Shown one piece after another: positions 25,301 through 37,000 of a DNA stretch of 64,000 nt. The DNA is from Hirudinaria manillensis (taxonomy: Eukaryota > Annelida > Clitellata > Hirudinida > Hirudinidae): positions 9,258,180 through 9,322,179 of the forward strand of contig CM067532.1 in NCBI GenBank assembly GCA_034509925.1, given 5' to 3'. The notes below the pieces were generated by a model, which saw only the letters and a list, made by a program, of their open reading frames with translations, searched no databases and was not told where the DNA came from. Within the stretch, counting starts at the first letter, position 1. Every line of letters starts with the position of its first letter. The translations under genes and the position numbers were made by a program.

Positions 25301-25336
25301 AAATTGAACGTGTTTCAGGACATGTTCATGTTTTGA
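22322..25336 (+). CDS. ADGF/ADA2-type secreted adenosine deaminase with a C-terminal IPT/TIG-like domain, copy 1
   Basis: ADGF/ADA2 enzymes hydrolyse extracellular adenosine to inosine. Exons 22322-22498, 22855-23035, 23330-23487, 23688-24509 and 24620-25336 give 684 residues. The first 20 or so residues form a signal peptide (LVAMLALISLSCSMPLPSA). An ADGF N-terminal segment follows, then the deaminase barrel with the metal-binding HxH (LPKGGNLHSHE), the catalytic Glu in HSVETNW (most relatives have HAGE), GHGKGF with the metal His, and the zinc Asp in LASDDPGS. After the barrel, residues of about 560-650 form an IPT/TIG-like fold (LPKSGPAGTKVHIFGRNF, CKFG, LSNRHLMCTVP, then VSVALDGE and FLYD). 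Animal ADA2 proteins I know end with the barrel. The last 24 residues are mostly hydrophobic and might be a GPI signal, though they contain a Lys and an Asp. Exon 3 ends at an unusual GTTGGT donor. Confidence 0.9.
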
Positions 25337-26880
25337 ATATTTATAATCTTTCTTGGCATTGTCGTTTGGTCCTCTGCCGCCGCTGTTATTGCAGTTCGTT
25401 AAACTGATGGTCTGTTTATAAAGCATTGTATGACAATACCACAAAAGATTCTTAGAGTTATCGGGTACAGATTAGTATTTATCTTTTTAGTTCCAGCTAA
25501 GTGGGCACTAACGAGTAAACATGACGGAACAATAACAATGATTTGTAGAGATTAACAAGACCGAGGTATGCATTACAGTCGCTCTTTAGAGTTACTTCTT
25601 AGTTCTCATGTTTGCTTAATGTCTTAATGTCTTAAGAGGCATACCTTAAATCGTATGTGAATGGTATGGTTACACTATTTAATTTATTCCACGACTAAGC
25701 TACACTCGCACTATTTTTTAATTTCACTAAAGTTTTTCTAAACTACTTACATTCCATGGGCAGAAGTTTTGATGACTTCGAAAGCACTTTTAGGCAAAAG
25801 GCATCCAATCAGTGATAAAGGAATAAACAAATAAAAATAAAATTGATTAAGTATGAAAATATTTTTGATTTGAAACCAATTTCTTGAATTTTTTTAAAAT
25901 AATTTAAAATTTAAAAAAAAAAACATAACAAATATATACTGAAATTTTTTCGAGCTTGTGGCACTTGTAGGTCTTTGAAATATATCGCGTTTAAAAAGAA
26001 TACTTAAATACATTAAATGATATTAGTATTACGTGGACATCCAAAATAATTCTAGGAAATTATGTCAAGCCTTCTTTTACAGTGTTGAATGTTCTCTGAC
26101 TTGAAAAGGTTTGATACGTCATTGTACGAAAATTCATTCATTTCACAGTGATAATAGGTCTTGTAATTTATCACTTCTTACCGCAACATGATTTTTAAAC
26201 GCTTTTTTGAAGACTGTTTGATTGTTCCCCTTTTGTGATTTTAAATCTTTATTATAGATTATTTACTAAATCGAACTCATAGAAAAAGAAACATCTGATT
26301 TTTTGCTTCGTTTCAATTTTTTGAGAAGTTTTTTTTTCAATTTTTGAAATAAAAGACATGCCTAAAACTAAAACTTATCATTTCATTAATATCATGTAAA
26401 ACATTATTTTTTCTTTTATAATTTCTTGAAATAATACTTTCGGGTCTCTATAAAAATTTCCTAACTGTCAGTTTCTTGCAAGAGATTAAAATTTAGATTA
26501 AGCTTGCTTTTGTTGTATTCATAAAGGTGGATCGAACTATTAAGGGTTATTTAAGTCGGGCGCACAAACAATCAAGACTTTTTTACAGTTAATCAGTCTC
26601 TAGATGATATAATAAGCTGTACCCAAATAGCGCCTGCTTAGTAAGCCGCCAGAATTTGTGAGAGGTAGCAATATTTTTATATCCTTAATAGCTTGTTAAT
26701 TTTGAATTTTACTTCTAACAAACTATTGTCGCAAGAAATTAAAAATAATCACAGATGGAATCTCGTGTTCCAATGGTGACGGTCATTTGTGAGTGGGCAG
26801 AATTACTATACCATTTGATTTATTGCTGTTTTTCCTAAATAGAAATCTTCGTTTATGAAAGAATTCGTCTGAGAATAAAA
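25337..26880. other. Spacer between the two ADGF copies
   Basis: AT-rich 1.5 kb with many short stops and poly-A/poly-T runs. Several AATAAA-type signals occur (cluster near 25825-25845), fitting the 3' end of copy 1. No coding potential or clear repeat is seen. Confidence 0.5.
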
Positions 26881-29608
26881 ATGAACGATTTGAGTCTGAA
26901 GTTTGCGGTTTTATTATCTCTGATCTCTTCGAGTTGTTCCTTGCCTCTCCAGTCAGAGTCGGATCTCAATCTTCCAAAAACCATAAAAGATTATTTTAAA
27001 CAAAGGGACACTCTTTTGGAAGACGAAAGGACTTTTGAGAGTCGAGTCTGGTCTCTGTCTAAGGTAATCTAAGGAATATTATAAAGCTGTAAATAAATTA
27101 GGAGTTAACCAGACTCCTCGAGAGAGCAGAGACATTTTTATCTACTAAACATTTTATTTATTTTTTTAAATTTTTAATCAAGATCAAGAATTTTATAAAA
27201 TATTTCTTATCAAAAACACTTAGGAGGAAATGATTGTTAACCGATTTTTCCACTACTTGAAATGGAGAGACATGGAGAGCTCGAGAACTAAGGGCTTCTA
27301 TCCTTCCCGTCAGATTCAAAACGTTCTTCCTGATATTCTCAGATCAGAATTGTATAAGTTGTTGGTCGGTTTGCCAAAAGGAGGAAACTTGCACAGCCAT
27401 GAAAGTTAGAATTTCTAATCCCATTATTATATCTTATTTAATCGATTTGATTTTTAATTATTTTTAAACCCAAGACCAACAAGTAAGCAAGAAAATATTA
27501 CTGGACATTGTGTGGTCTTCAAGCGTCTTCAAAAATCTTTATGTCGTACTTCCTATTAACGAAACGCATCCAAAAAATTCATGGTATTTGGATTTCTTTG
27601 TGAATCCACCTTCGAATCAAGGCTGGAAAAGGGTAAAATTATTTTTAAATTTTCAAAATTTGGATAACAAAATAGTTTAAAATACATTTAATAATGTATT
27701 GGTTTAAGGAATTTACCGAAATTTCAAACAACCACGATTTATAACGTTTAGAGAATTCAAGAAATCCACCAAATTAGTTAGGACTTGTTAGGCAAAAACT
27801 TCTAGGTACACTTCTTAGGTAAAAAAGATAAATAACGTCACTATTTTTGACTAATTAACTAGAATTATTAGCATTATTGAGTTAAGCGTTATTCGTTAAG
27901 ACATATTAAATTAAAAAAAAAACATTCTGATAATTTAAAAGGTGGCGGAAACTGGTCTAACGAAGGAGGCAATACTGAAGACGACAAATTTCCTCGACGC
28001 CTCAACTGTGAATAACAGCGGCCCAGCAACCGATTCTGGCATGAGATGGCAGTTCTTTAATAAAATCGTCGACAGAGCAGGTTCAAATCTCATAAACAAC
28101 ATCGAAGTGAAGAAGAAGTACATTTGGGCCCTCTACAACGAGAGTTTGAACGAAGGGATCATGTACCTGGAAACCAGAAGGTCGTACAGTGCCAGTTCGC
28201 TATATGAACTCGATTTTACCGGAGCCAGCAATGCCACCAACGGGAAAAAGTACCTCAATCAGAACCTCAGCGTGGAAATCGACATGATATTGGACATCCT
28301 CAAGCAGTTCCGGGCTAAGTATCCGATGTTTGTCGGTCATAAAACTATCGTCACAGCAGTTCGTAGCAGAAGTGCCAGTGCCTTTCAGACGGCTTTGGAA
28401 AATGCCATAACGCTTCATCAGACTTATCCAGACCACGTCATTGGATTTGACAACGTCGGCGAGGAAGATGCAGGCTTTTCTACACTCAATTTCATCAAGA
28501 ACTATCTCTCGGATTTCAACGAAGCTCGGCCATCTGTACCTCTTTACTTGCACTCAGTCGAGACTAATTGGCCCGATGATCTGATGGCCAGCGAGGTAAA
28601 TGACGATCTTGTTCCAACTCTGGAAAACGCCTACGAAGCCATCCTGCTCCAACCCAAACGCATCGGACACGGAAAAGGGTTCACCAAGACTCCATATTTG
28701 AGACAACTAATGAAAGAACGAAATATAGCAGTCGAGGCGTGTTTGATAAGCAATCAGGTGCATTTTTTTAATATTAATTTTGTGTGGCTATTGAATCTTT
28801 GACCTTCGACCAATGGAAACGAAGGTAGTGGAATGCTTTATTTGAACCTATTTTCTGATTCTTGATATTGCATTGTTATTGATATAATTATTGTTATTTA
28901 TTCTATAAATAATCAATTTTAATGTTTTTCTAGATATTAGGATATGATCCAGACCTGAGAAATCACTTTGGGCAATACTTTTATCGTGAAGGCATACCAG
29001 TCGTTTTAGCACCAGACGATCCAGGGTCATTTGGGTACAACGGGGTGACAGTGGATTGGTATGCCGCATATATCAGTTGGGGATTAAACGTAGGCGATCT
29101 AAAACAATTAGCACTAAATTCACTGAAGTACAGCGCTATGAATGAAAGCGAAAAAAACGTTGCTATAAATAATTACTGGACCCCAAGTTGGAACGATTAC
29201 ATCACCAGGATGAAAAACGTGGCATGTAGCAGAAATTTTACTGCCGAAGCTCTGAATGAATATCGATCAGTGATATTCACCCAGGTCCTTCCCAAGAACG
29301 GCTTAGCAGGTACAAAAATTCACATTTTTGGCCGAAACTTTGAGGAAGCTATTTGCAAGGAACCAAAATGCAAATTCGGAGACTCTGTTGTGGAAGCCAT
29401 TTACCTTTCCAATCGACATCTAATGTGCACAGTTCCACTTTGTCAAAGTTGCAATTCTTCAGGAGTTCCAGTTAGCGTTGCTCTGGATGGGACGAAATAT
29501 GAGGATTTGAAAGTCTCGTTCATACATGACCAAAATCCATTGAATTCAGCTTCTCAAGCGCCGAATATAATCCCTCTGATCTTTTTTATTGAATTGTATT
29601 TTCTTTAA
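26881..29608 (+). CDS. ADGF/ADA2-type secreted adenosine deaminase with a C-terminal IPT/TIG-like domain, copy 2
   Basis: Exons 26881-27063, 27224-27404, 27475-27632, 27942-28757 and 28934-29608 give 670 residues, with the same five-exon plan and phases as the copy at 22322; exons 2 and 3 have identical lengths in both. This shows tandem duplication. A signal peptide (FAVLLSLISSSCSLPL) is followed by the deaminase barrel with GGNLHSHE, HSVETNW, IGHGKGF and APDDPGS, so the metal and catalytic residues are kept; the Ser before DD is Pro here. The C-terminal IPT/TIG-like unit is also kept (LAGTKIHIFGRNF, CKFG, LSNRHLMCTVP, PVSVALDG). The protein ends in a short hydrophobic tail (IIPLIFFIELYFL) after a Ser/Ala/Asn stretch that could serve as a GPI attachment site. 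The copies have diverged well beyond allelic difference. Confidence 0.9.
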
Positions 29609-29937
29609 CTCTATTAAAACACTATATATAAATTTGTAATTTTATTAATTTTTATATGGCACGACGTTGTTTTGATGAGCAAATGCAATGCATTATACTT
29701 ATCTGGTTTATAAGACTGCCAATTCCATTAATGCTCCATTCATAATTATTACTTATATGATATTACTTATATAATATATTTTGTGAGTTAAATGTTTGTT
29801 AAATTAAGTTAGTAAAATTAAACGTTTTATTAAATACCACAAGCACGCATTAAAAAATCATTTTCAGGAAATAAAATACATGCAGCATAATTGTCTATGT
29901 TTGTGAGTGCACTTTTATTCATTTGATTGATCGAGGC

Positions 29938-31704
29938 ATGGATAGGAGCTGTTTTGTTGGATTTGGGGACTCGTCACATGGATTGGAGCTGGATGTAGAA
30001 ACTGTTCTGGTGTGCTTTGTCGCACGCTTTCTTGAAATACCGTGTCAGTCACTAACGTTTCTTAAAAGCAAGAATGAATGCAGACTGCTTAAGCCCGTTA
30101 AATCGAACTATTTCAGAGAATTAAACATTTCCGAGACTAACCGTTTTGAATCCCGTCCCCTACCATTCGCAAGAGATGACAATCACAACATTAACTATAT
30201 CGGGTTGTGTACGGTCTTGCGATGTTTAGTGAAGACAAAAGACGAATATATTTATTTACTCGGTGAATATCAAAACTGCTTTAAAGCGTGCGCCGAAATA
30301 TCAAAGTGGACGGATTTATGCGAAAACATATTTCTGAGAGCTGTTAAAGATTGTTTACAAAACTCAGATGAGAGTCAAACCAAAGAGGACATATTGAACA
30401 TATTTTGCCATCTGGAGGATCAGTTGTCATTGCCACCCATTGTGTCTAACGTCAACAAAAGGCGTAGAGATGCAAAAAGTCAAATGGGTGATCTTAAAGT
30501 GGATTTGCTGGAAGTTCACCCTTTCATTGGAGGATTGGATTTTCTTTTGTTGGATTTGGTTGTTTGTTGCTACATGTGCATTATATTACAAGTCGAGTAC
30601 TCATTTTATTTAGATTTCCTTGAGAAATTCCCAAGACTATTTGCATGGCTTTTTAGGATGGTTGAAAGGAGTGACTTGAAATCTGTAATAACTGACATTT
30701 TTGGGGAAGTTCCTGAAGTATTTCCACAGTCATCAGATTTGATTTATGTAAAGAGTAGTGACCTAGGAGATGCCCAGCCAAAAAATGGAAAGAAAACAAT
30801 AAAAGTTTCAGAGAAGCAAACTGAGGGAATTGTGTCACGAATGTTGAGTGATGGTTTCGCACCCATGCAGAATGAACTGGCACAATTTTCAAGCTGTTTA
30901 GATTTTTCCGATTGCCTGCGTGAGATTAAAGAAATCCTTCCAGGCAAAAGGTTTGCAAGGAAGTGTGAACAGCTGGAAAACATGGTAAAACCAGTTTACC
31001 TCTTAGCTTCCAAGTGGCTAGGTTCATGCAAAATTGTTGATTTCTGTTGTGGGTGTGGCTATCTAGGCATCACAATGAGTAACCTTTTGCCAAAATGTCA
31101 AATCATTCTTGTTGAAAATAAGGAAGAGTCTCTCTCTAGAGCCCTGCCAATATTAGAAGAAAGGAAAATGGCAATGATCTCAAACAGTGATTCCATATCT
31201 TCTCAAGATGTAGAGAACAGACAACCTGGAAAATCTAACATTGAAATCTATCAGTGTAATTTGGACCATTTTCAAGAGAAGTTTGATATTGGAGTCTGTC
31301 TTCATGGCTGTGGTCTAGTAACTGACCTTGTCCTTCAGAAATGTTTCAAGAACAAAGCTGCCTTTGTGATATGCCCCTGCTGCTATGGTGCCATTAAAAA
31401 TGTGGAATCTCTAAGTTATCCCAAGAGTGAATCTTTAAAGAGCATCATCACTTACAAAGAGTACACAGTTTTAGCTCATGCAGCTGATCAATCAGAATTA
31501 GGAATCAGACAATGTGATCTAGCAAAAAAATGCATGACCTCCATAGATACTGACAGGTTATTAGAGGCTCAGATTCATGGATACAAGACGAGGATGTTTA
31601 CCATGAATCCTTCTTCATGCACTCCAAAAAATAACTTGCTCATTGGTATTCATCCAGAAAATCCTATTGACTTTGATCTTGAGGATATAGTTAAGACTTT
31701 GTAA
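29938..31704 (+). CDS. GSTCD: GSTCD-like protein (glutathione S-transferase C-terminal domain plus methyltransferase fold), intronless
   Basis: One uninterrupted frame of 588 residues from the ATG at 29938. An in-frame TTG upstream is not a likely eukaryotic start. The N-terminal half has a weak GST-C-like helical region (IYLLGEYQNCFKACAEISKW, FIGGLDFLLLDLVVC). The C-terminal half holds a Rossmann methyltransferase motif (KIVDFCCGCGYLGITMSNLL, then IILVENKEESL) and the family-typical GVCLHGCG and CPCCYG motifs, and ends near SCTPKNNLLIGI. Human GSTCD is about 633 residues, so the copy is near full length with no frameshift or internal stop. The biochemical role of the family is not well defined. 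Every confidently identified neighbour is split by introns, so lack of introns here suggests retroposition or wholesale intron loss. An AATAAA-like signal follows directly after the stop. Its start is 330 bp after the second ADGF gene. Confidence 0.9.
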   Translation: MDRSCFVGFGDSSHGLELDVETVLVCFVARFLEIPCQSLTFLKSKNECRLLKPVKSNYFRELNISETNRFESRPLPFARDDNHNINYIGLCTVLRCLVKTKDEYIYLLGEYQNCFKACAEISKWTDLCENIFLRAVKDCLQNSDESQTKEDILNIFCHLEDQLSLPPIVSNVNKRRRDAKSQMGDLKVDLLEVHPFIGGLDFLLLDLVVCCYMCIILQVEYSFYLDFLEKFPRLFAWLFRMVERSDLKSVITDIFGEVPEVFPQSSDLIYVKSSDLGDAQPKNGKKTIKVSEKQTEGIVSRMLSDGFAPMQNELAQFSSCLDFSDCLREIKEILPGKRFARKCEQLENMVKPVYLLASKWLGSCKIVDFCCGCGYLGITMSNLLPKCQIILVENKEESLSRALPILEERKMAMISNSDSISSQDVENRQPGKSNIEIYQCNLDHFQEKFDIGVCLHGCGLVTDLVLQKCFKNKAAFVICPCCYGAIKNVESLSYPKSESLKSIITYKEYTVLAHAADQSELGIRQCDLAKKCMTSIDTDRLLEAQIHGYKTRMFTMNPSSCTPKNNLLIGIHPENPIDFDLEDIVKTL

Positions 31705-32428
31705 ATAAATTGTTTGAGATCCCTGTGTTTTCATCTCTTAGTAAGTATGTGATTATAGGAGCACAACTGACCAACTTGATGAGCCTTGATGTGGATAAAA
31801 GAGTATGAAGTGGCTCCCCTTTGCTTGGCCATGGTAGGTGAGGGGATGTGTTGCTCTGGTTGTCAAGCGAATTGCTAGCTTTGGGTTAGTAATTTAAATA
31901 TTATGCGAAGGCTTAGTTAATAGGTTGGATTTACCCTGGGAGGGGCAACGTCTCCTTATCTACTATGAATGCTAGTTATACAAAAGCAATAATTTCGGAA
32001 AAATCAAAAGTAAGGCAGATAACTCTTGATTAAGACTCAAATCTACATAAATAATGCAATGTGTTCCAATCAGATTGAGCCACAGCTACGCGTGGCTGGT
32101 CACCACTAGTTTAAAATAAATAATGTCTCATTGCGTAATTACGTGGCCCAATTAAGGCAAGAGCAGAAACAATTGTCTGGTAGGACTAAGTAAAACGCTA
32201 TTTAACCCTAAATTAAAATTATTATTTTCAGCCTAATAACTTTTCCTTCGGTTGGATTTTTCAGAGATAAACGTTTTACTATTATTGGGTAAAGGTGAAA
32301 TTAATAGAGGATCGACCTTGTACGAAATCCATAGTTCAAGACTGTTTACTAAGCTGAATTTCGTCAGCAGGGAGCACTGACCTAACTAATAGATAATTCC
32401 GTCAAAAATATAAATCAATTATCGCATA
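31705..32428. other. Spacer between GSTCD and L2HGDH
   Basis: About 720 bp with no open frame of note. AATAAA-type sequence at 31704-31709 can end GSTCD. The second half should hold the L2HGDH promoter. No TATA box or repeat is obvious. Confidence 0.5.
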
Positions 32429-35397
32429 ATGATTAGATCTGTTTTAAGTTCGCATGCTTTGCGTCGAGCAACGACAAAAAACGGAGTTTTAAGTGCTCTG
32501 GAAAATAACATTTTTCTGCTTGGAATAGCTGGCCTAAAATGTCGTCAGCTTTCTACGAATTCTAGGCTAGTACCTTTTATTGAAAAATGGCGGAAATTAT
32601 ATGAGAACTATCATAAAACATAAATAAGATAGAGACTGAACCTCCAAATTCCAAACCAGTATTCCAGAGTATGATGTCCTGATCATAGGTACAGGCATTG
32701 TAGGCCTGGCCACAGCACAGGAGCTAATCAACAGGCATCCCAAATTGAAGTACATGGTAGTGGACAAAGAGTCAAACATTGGTATGCAGTTTTTACATGA
32801 AGTTGTGGATAAGATTTTTAATGGTCTATGACTTGGTCCTGAATTGTGAACTAGTTGCGATTTTTAAATGTAAAAAAGACTAATTACACTGTACATAATT
32901 AAGTCTAGAATTCTTAACTGTAGCTGCCCATCAGAGCGGTCACAACAGCGGGGTCATCCATGCCGGAATATATTACACTCCAGGATCCCTTAAGGCAAGA
33001 CTGTGTGTCGAAGGCTTGAGACTATCTTATAAATATCTCGATGAGAACAATGTACCTTACAAGAAGTGTGGCAAAGTGAGTCAGGATATATATTTTTAAA
33101 TTCTGATGGATTTGGCAAATATCTGTTACTTAATATTTGAAACTTTTAAATTATTTTGAGTTTGAGTTTATTCAAAACACTTCACTTATCCTATTCATTA
33201 CATTTTACTCATAATTATATAGTAAATGTGCAATCTTTTATGAATCAAAAAGTCTTAAATTTGTAAGAATAAAAAAAAACAGATGGATCACATGACAAAT
33301 TCATTTTCATAAAGCCAACATGATAAATCAAGCTTGAAACCCTTCCAGTTGATTGTTGCAACCAACCCAGAAGAAGTGCAGAGACTGGACACTCTCTATG
33401 AAAGAGGAATCAAGAATGATGTTCCTGACCTTAAAATCGTAGGACCTAGTGAGATCAAGGAGATTGAGCCCAATTGTGTGGTCAGTTATTGACCAATCTT
33501 CTGCCGATGCAATGCACTTCTATCTAGTTGGTCCAAATGAATTGTTGAGAATTGACCATGTTTGGTCAATGCAGTAGTAATTTCTTAGTTATTGTTTTTT
33601 TTTATTATTTTATTTATTGTATTGTTATTATTATTATCATTTTAATTATTATTATTATTGTTAAATTGCAAATATTTGTTACTCTTTATCACTTAGCAAG
33701 ACCTATTGATGACTAAATAGGGTCTCAAAGCTCTTCACTCCCCTCATACTGGCATAGTGGATTGGGGTTATGTGACAACAGTCTATGCTAAGAATTACCA
33801 GAAGAAGGGAGGTCATTTGAGGTTGAACTTTGAGGTCGAAGAGTTCCAAGAGTCCCCTGACAGTCCCGACTACCCCGTGCTTGTCAAGGGCAAAAACTCC
33901 GTTGGTATATTTAAATGATTCCAATATTAGGTACAAATTGTAGGTTTCATTCTATTGTGTGTATTCCATCTTTACCCATTTTGTGGGTTTGTAGTTTAAT
34001 GTCTTTATGGATTTATTGTGTATTTATTATATGCAATTAATAATTGTTATGTTGTTAGAAAGAAATTTTACACGTTTAACTATTTAAGTATTCACAAATT
34101 TAAATGTAATCGTTCTTCTGTTTTGAATTGCTAATTTAAAGAAAAATTGTCTGCTTTAAAAAAAGGCCATGGTTGGTTACACTGACTACATCAAGGCAAA
34201 GTACGTCATAACTTGCGGGGGTCTCTATGCTGACGTTCTGGCACAGAAGTCCGGGTGCAATTCCTTGCCCAAGATTGTCCCTTTTCGTGGAGATTACCTT
34301 CTGCTCAGGCCTGACAAGTGCAATTTGGTTCGAGGAAACATTTACCCTGTAAGGAATTAGAAAGTCAATGGTGGAGACTGATGTTATGAATGGAATTCAT
34401 GGAGCTAAATGATACTTCCTCCTAGGTCCCAGATCCGAAGTTTCCTTTCCTGGGGGTGCATTTTACCCCGAGGATGAACGGGGATGTCTGGCTCGGCCCC
34501 AATGCCGTCTTGGCTTTCAAGAGGGAGGGTTACAAGCTCCACCAGTTCAGTCCAAAGGAGTTTGCTGATGCAATAATGTTTTCGTAAGCGATGTTTTTGG
34601 GCATTAATCTTTTTTTTAAATGAATTTAATGCACTTGTGATGTTTGTCTATGCATCCATTTATGCTTACTTTGTTATTATTTTTATTTAGTTATTTATTT
34701 TTCTAAACAAATCATATTAAGTTTTAATACTTTATTTGTATCTTGAAATAGTTTAAATGGTAAATTCAGTTGCTCTGGTTGCTTGGATGGAGAATCACTC
34801 ACTCAGTCTATATCTTTGTAATCCTTGTCTTTGCAGAGGTCTGAGGAAGTTGATATTTTCCAACATTTCCTATGCATTTGGCGAACTCTACAGGGGCATA
34901 AACACGGCGGCCCAGGTTCGCATCCTCCAAAGATTCGTGCCTTCTCTCAAGACCGGGGACGTCACAAAGTTAGAAACTGTTTGCTTGCTTTCATGATTAA
35001 ATTATTTCTTATGCTGCTTAAAAAAACCTTTGTGGAGACACTATAAAAATGCTACTTGGATTCACTAAGGTCCTCACGTGTCATTAGAGTACATAAGGCA
35101 ATCTGAAAATTCACTAAATATGAACACAAACCACATAACTAAATTTGATCATAACTATAATAGCCAACTCTTATCACCATCTAACTGGTCCATCCTACCA
35201 GGGGTCCGTCTGGAGTAAGGGCCCAGGCATTGGACACTTCGGGAAAGTTGGTGGACGACTTTGTCTTTGACAGCGGCGTCGGCAACATAGGGGCTCGGAT
35301 GCTCCACGTCAGGAACGCGCCTTCTCCTGCTGCAACTTCATCTCTGGCCATCGCAAAGATCGTTGCAGACAAGGCCAAAGAGACCTTCAAGCTGTAG
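32429..35397 (+). CDS. L2HGDH: L-2-hydroxyglutarate dehydrogenase, mitochondrial, 9 exons
   Basis: FAD enzyme that oxidises L-2-hydroxyglutarate to 2-oxoglutarate, removing a by-product of malate dehydrogenase. Exons 32429-32569, 32670-32781, 32924-33075, 33349-33480, 33721-33900, 34166-34348, 34426-34583, 34837-34968 and 35202-35397 give 461 residues (human: 463). The first exon encodes a basic, Ser/Arg-rich leader fitting mitochondrial import. The FAD-binding dinucleotide motif follows ([17 protein letters not shown]), then [24 protein letters not shown]-like [49 protein letters not shown] and the C-terminal [16 protein letters not shown]. All phases agree. Exon 5 uses an atypical GTTGGT donor; the alternative GTATAT four bases on would break the phase. 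Confidence 0.93.
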
Positions 35398-37000
35398 GCG
35401 GGTTCGACCGAGTGCTTCTCGATCGATTGCAAGCTCCCACGACCCAATCTTGTCAGATTTTCTACAAAAATCTGCTTTGTTATTGTTGCTAAGTTAGTGT
35501 TGCTAAGCATCATTGTATACTTGTTGTTGTTATCATCATCATCATCATCACAATCATCACTGTAAACATGGTAAGCAGACCTATAGTAATGGTATTGGTA
35601 AGTTTGAAAGGAGTATATCTGCAGTGTTTGTTATCCCTGTTGTTAGTGTTTCACCTCGTCTGTGATTGGCTCTGTCTCTGCTAAACTCTGTTAATTTCAG
35701 TTATGAGAAATGCAAAATCTTGTTTCGAAGTTATCTTGAAAGTAGAATTAGTGCCCAGACATTTATTTTGTCATTTGCAGTGTTTGAATATCCTCTTAAT
35801 CTGGATAGAATTATGTTTCTTGTTTATTTAGATTTGTGATTTTGCCAGAATTTTGCAAGGTTGGTAGAAATTGGAAGCCAATGTTTATCACTAGTATTGG
35901 CAGTGATTACTTTGTGTTATGTCACGTTTATTAACCCTGGCATTCAGGCAGGTGATTAAGTTGTGGCAGGTTGGCATGTGAATGTTTTTCAGCAAGGAAA
36001 TCAGAAATGATTTAAAAAGTCCTCGATGTGAATAATTAATAAGGTTGTGGACCTTATAAACCAGTTCGTGATCTTCACTTGCACTTTCGATCTGAGTAAG
36101 TATTTAACTGAAGAAAGTTTAGCTAAAAGAGTACGTTCAATTTAGTTATTAATCTTTTTGTTTTGGTTGGTTTGTTAAATTTTTCCCGATTATTCGCTAG
36201 TTGGGGAAGTTGTTGGTAGAGATAGGTTAAGATTGGTTTGGTTTGTCACGTTGGTGATTGCCATATTGTGTCAGTTATTAACCCTTTTTTTTATTATCTC
36301 CTTTATTTTAGCATTTTGTAAAAAATAATGTTCTTTTTCAACGTTGGACTTTAAGTTATCTTGTTTGGCTTTGAAATTTGAATCGAAAGTCCGAGGAGCC
36401 TACATCAGAGCTTTGAGGCTTGCACCTTCAGACTTCAATTGTTAGAGACTTGTCGCCTAATGAGAGTGACTCTGCTTCAATTGCCTCTTTTAGATATATT
36501 AAAATAGATGATGTTGGTTCGGGCTAAATTTAGAAATGTTTCCGATCACCTGACCCGATTGAATCTGAGCCACAAAATGTTCAAATCAACACGGTTCCGG
36601 TGTTTTTGTAAAAAAAAATACTTCATTTATTCAATTTCAAAATATTTATGAGGTTTTATAGATGCTTTACGAAGGGATCCGAAGTTAGATACATTTTGAG
36701 GCTATCTCGCACAACACCGTTGGTTCTGATCGTATTGGGGACGAATTAAGTCTGTAACTTATTTATGTTGTTTAAAGGCTTTGCCTTGGATTTTTAAAGG
36801 AAGCAAGATGTGGTGTTTTCAGATAAATTTTAATTTCTAATGCTTTTAAACGTCGATGTTTACTGCAAGTTCCGCTAGATTATGATGTTAAGTTTTTAAT
36901 CTCCAAGAGTTGAATAAATAACGTTTGTTTGATGTACGTTTAGTTTGGCGGTTTGTCTAGCTTTTACTTTGGAGTTCCGTTAATATCTTTTTTGATCAAA
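35398..37000. other. Spacer after L2HGDH
   Basis: 1.6 kb of AT-rich DNA with a short ATC run (about 35532-35552). No open frame, splice pair or repeat of note. It should contain the L2HGDH 3' end and the promoter of the membrane-protein gene at 37001. Confidence 0.5.
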
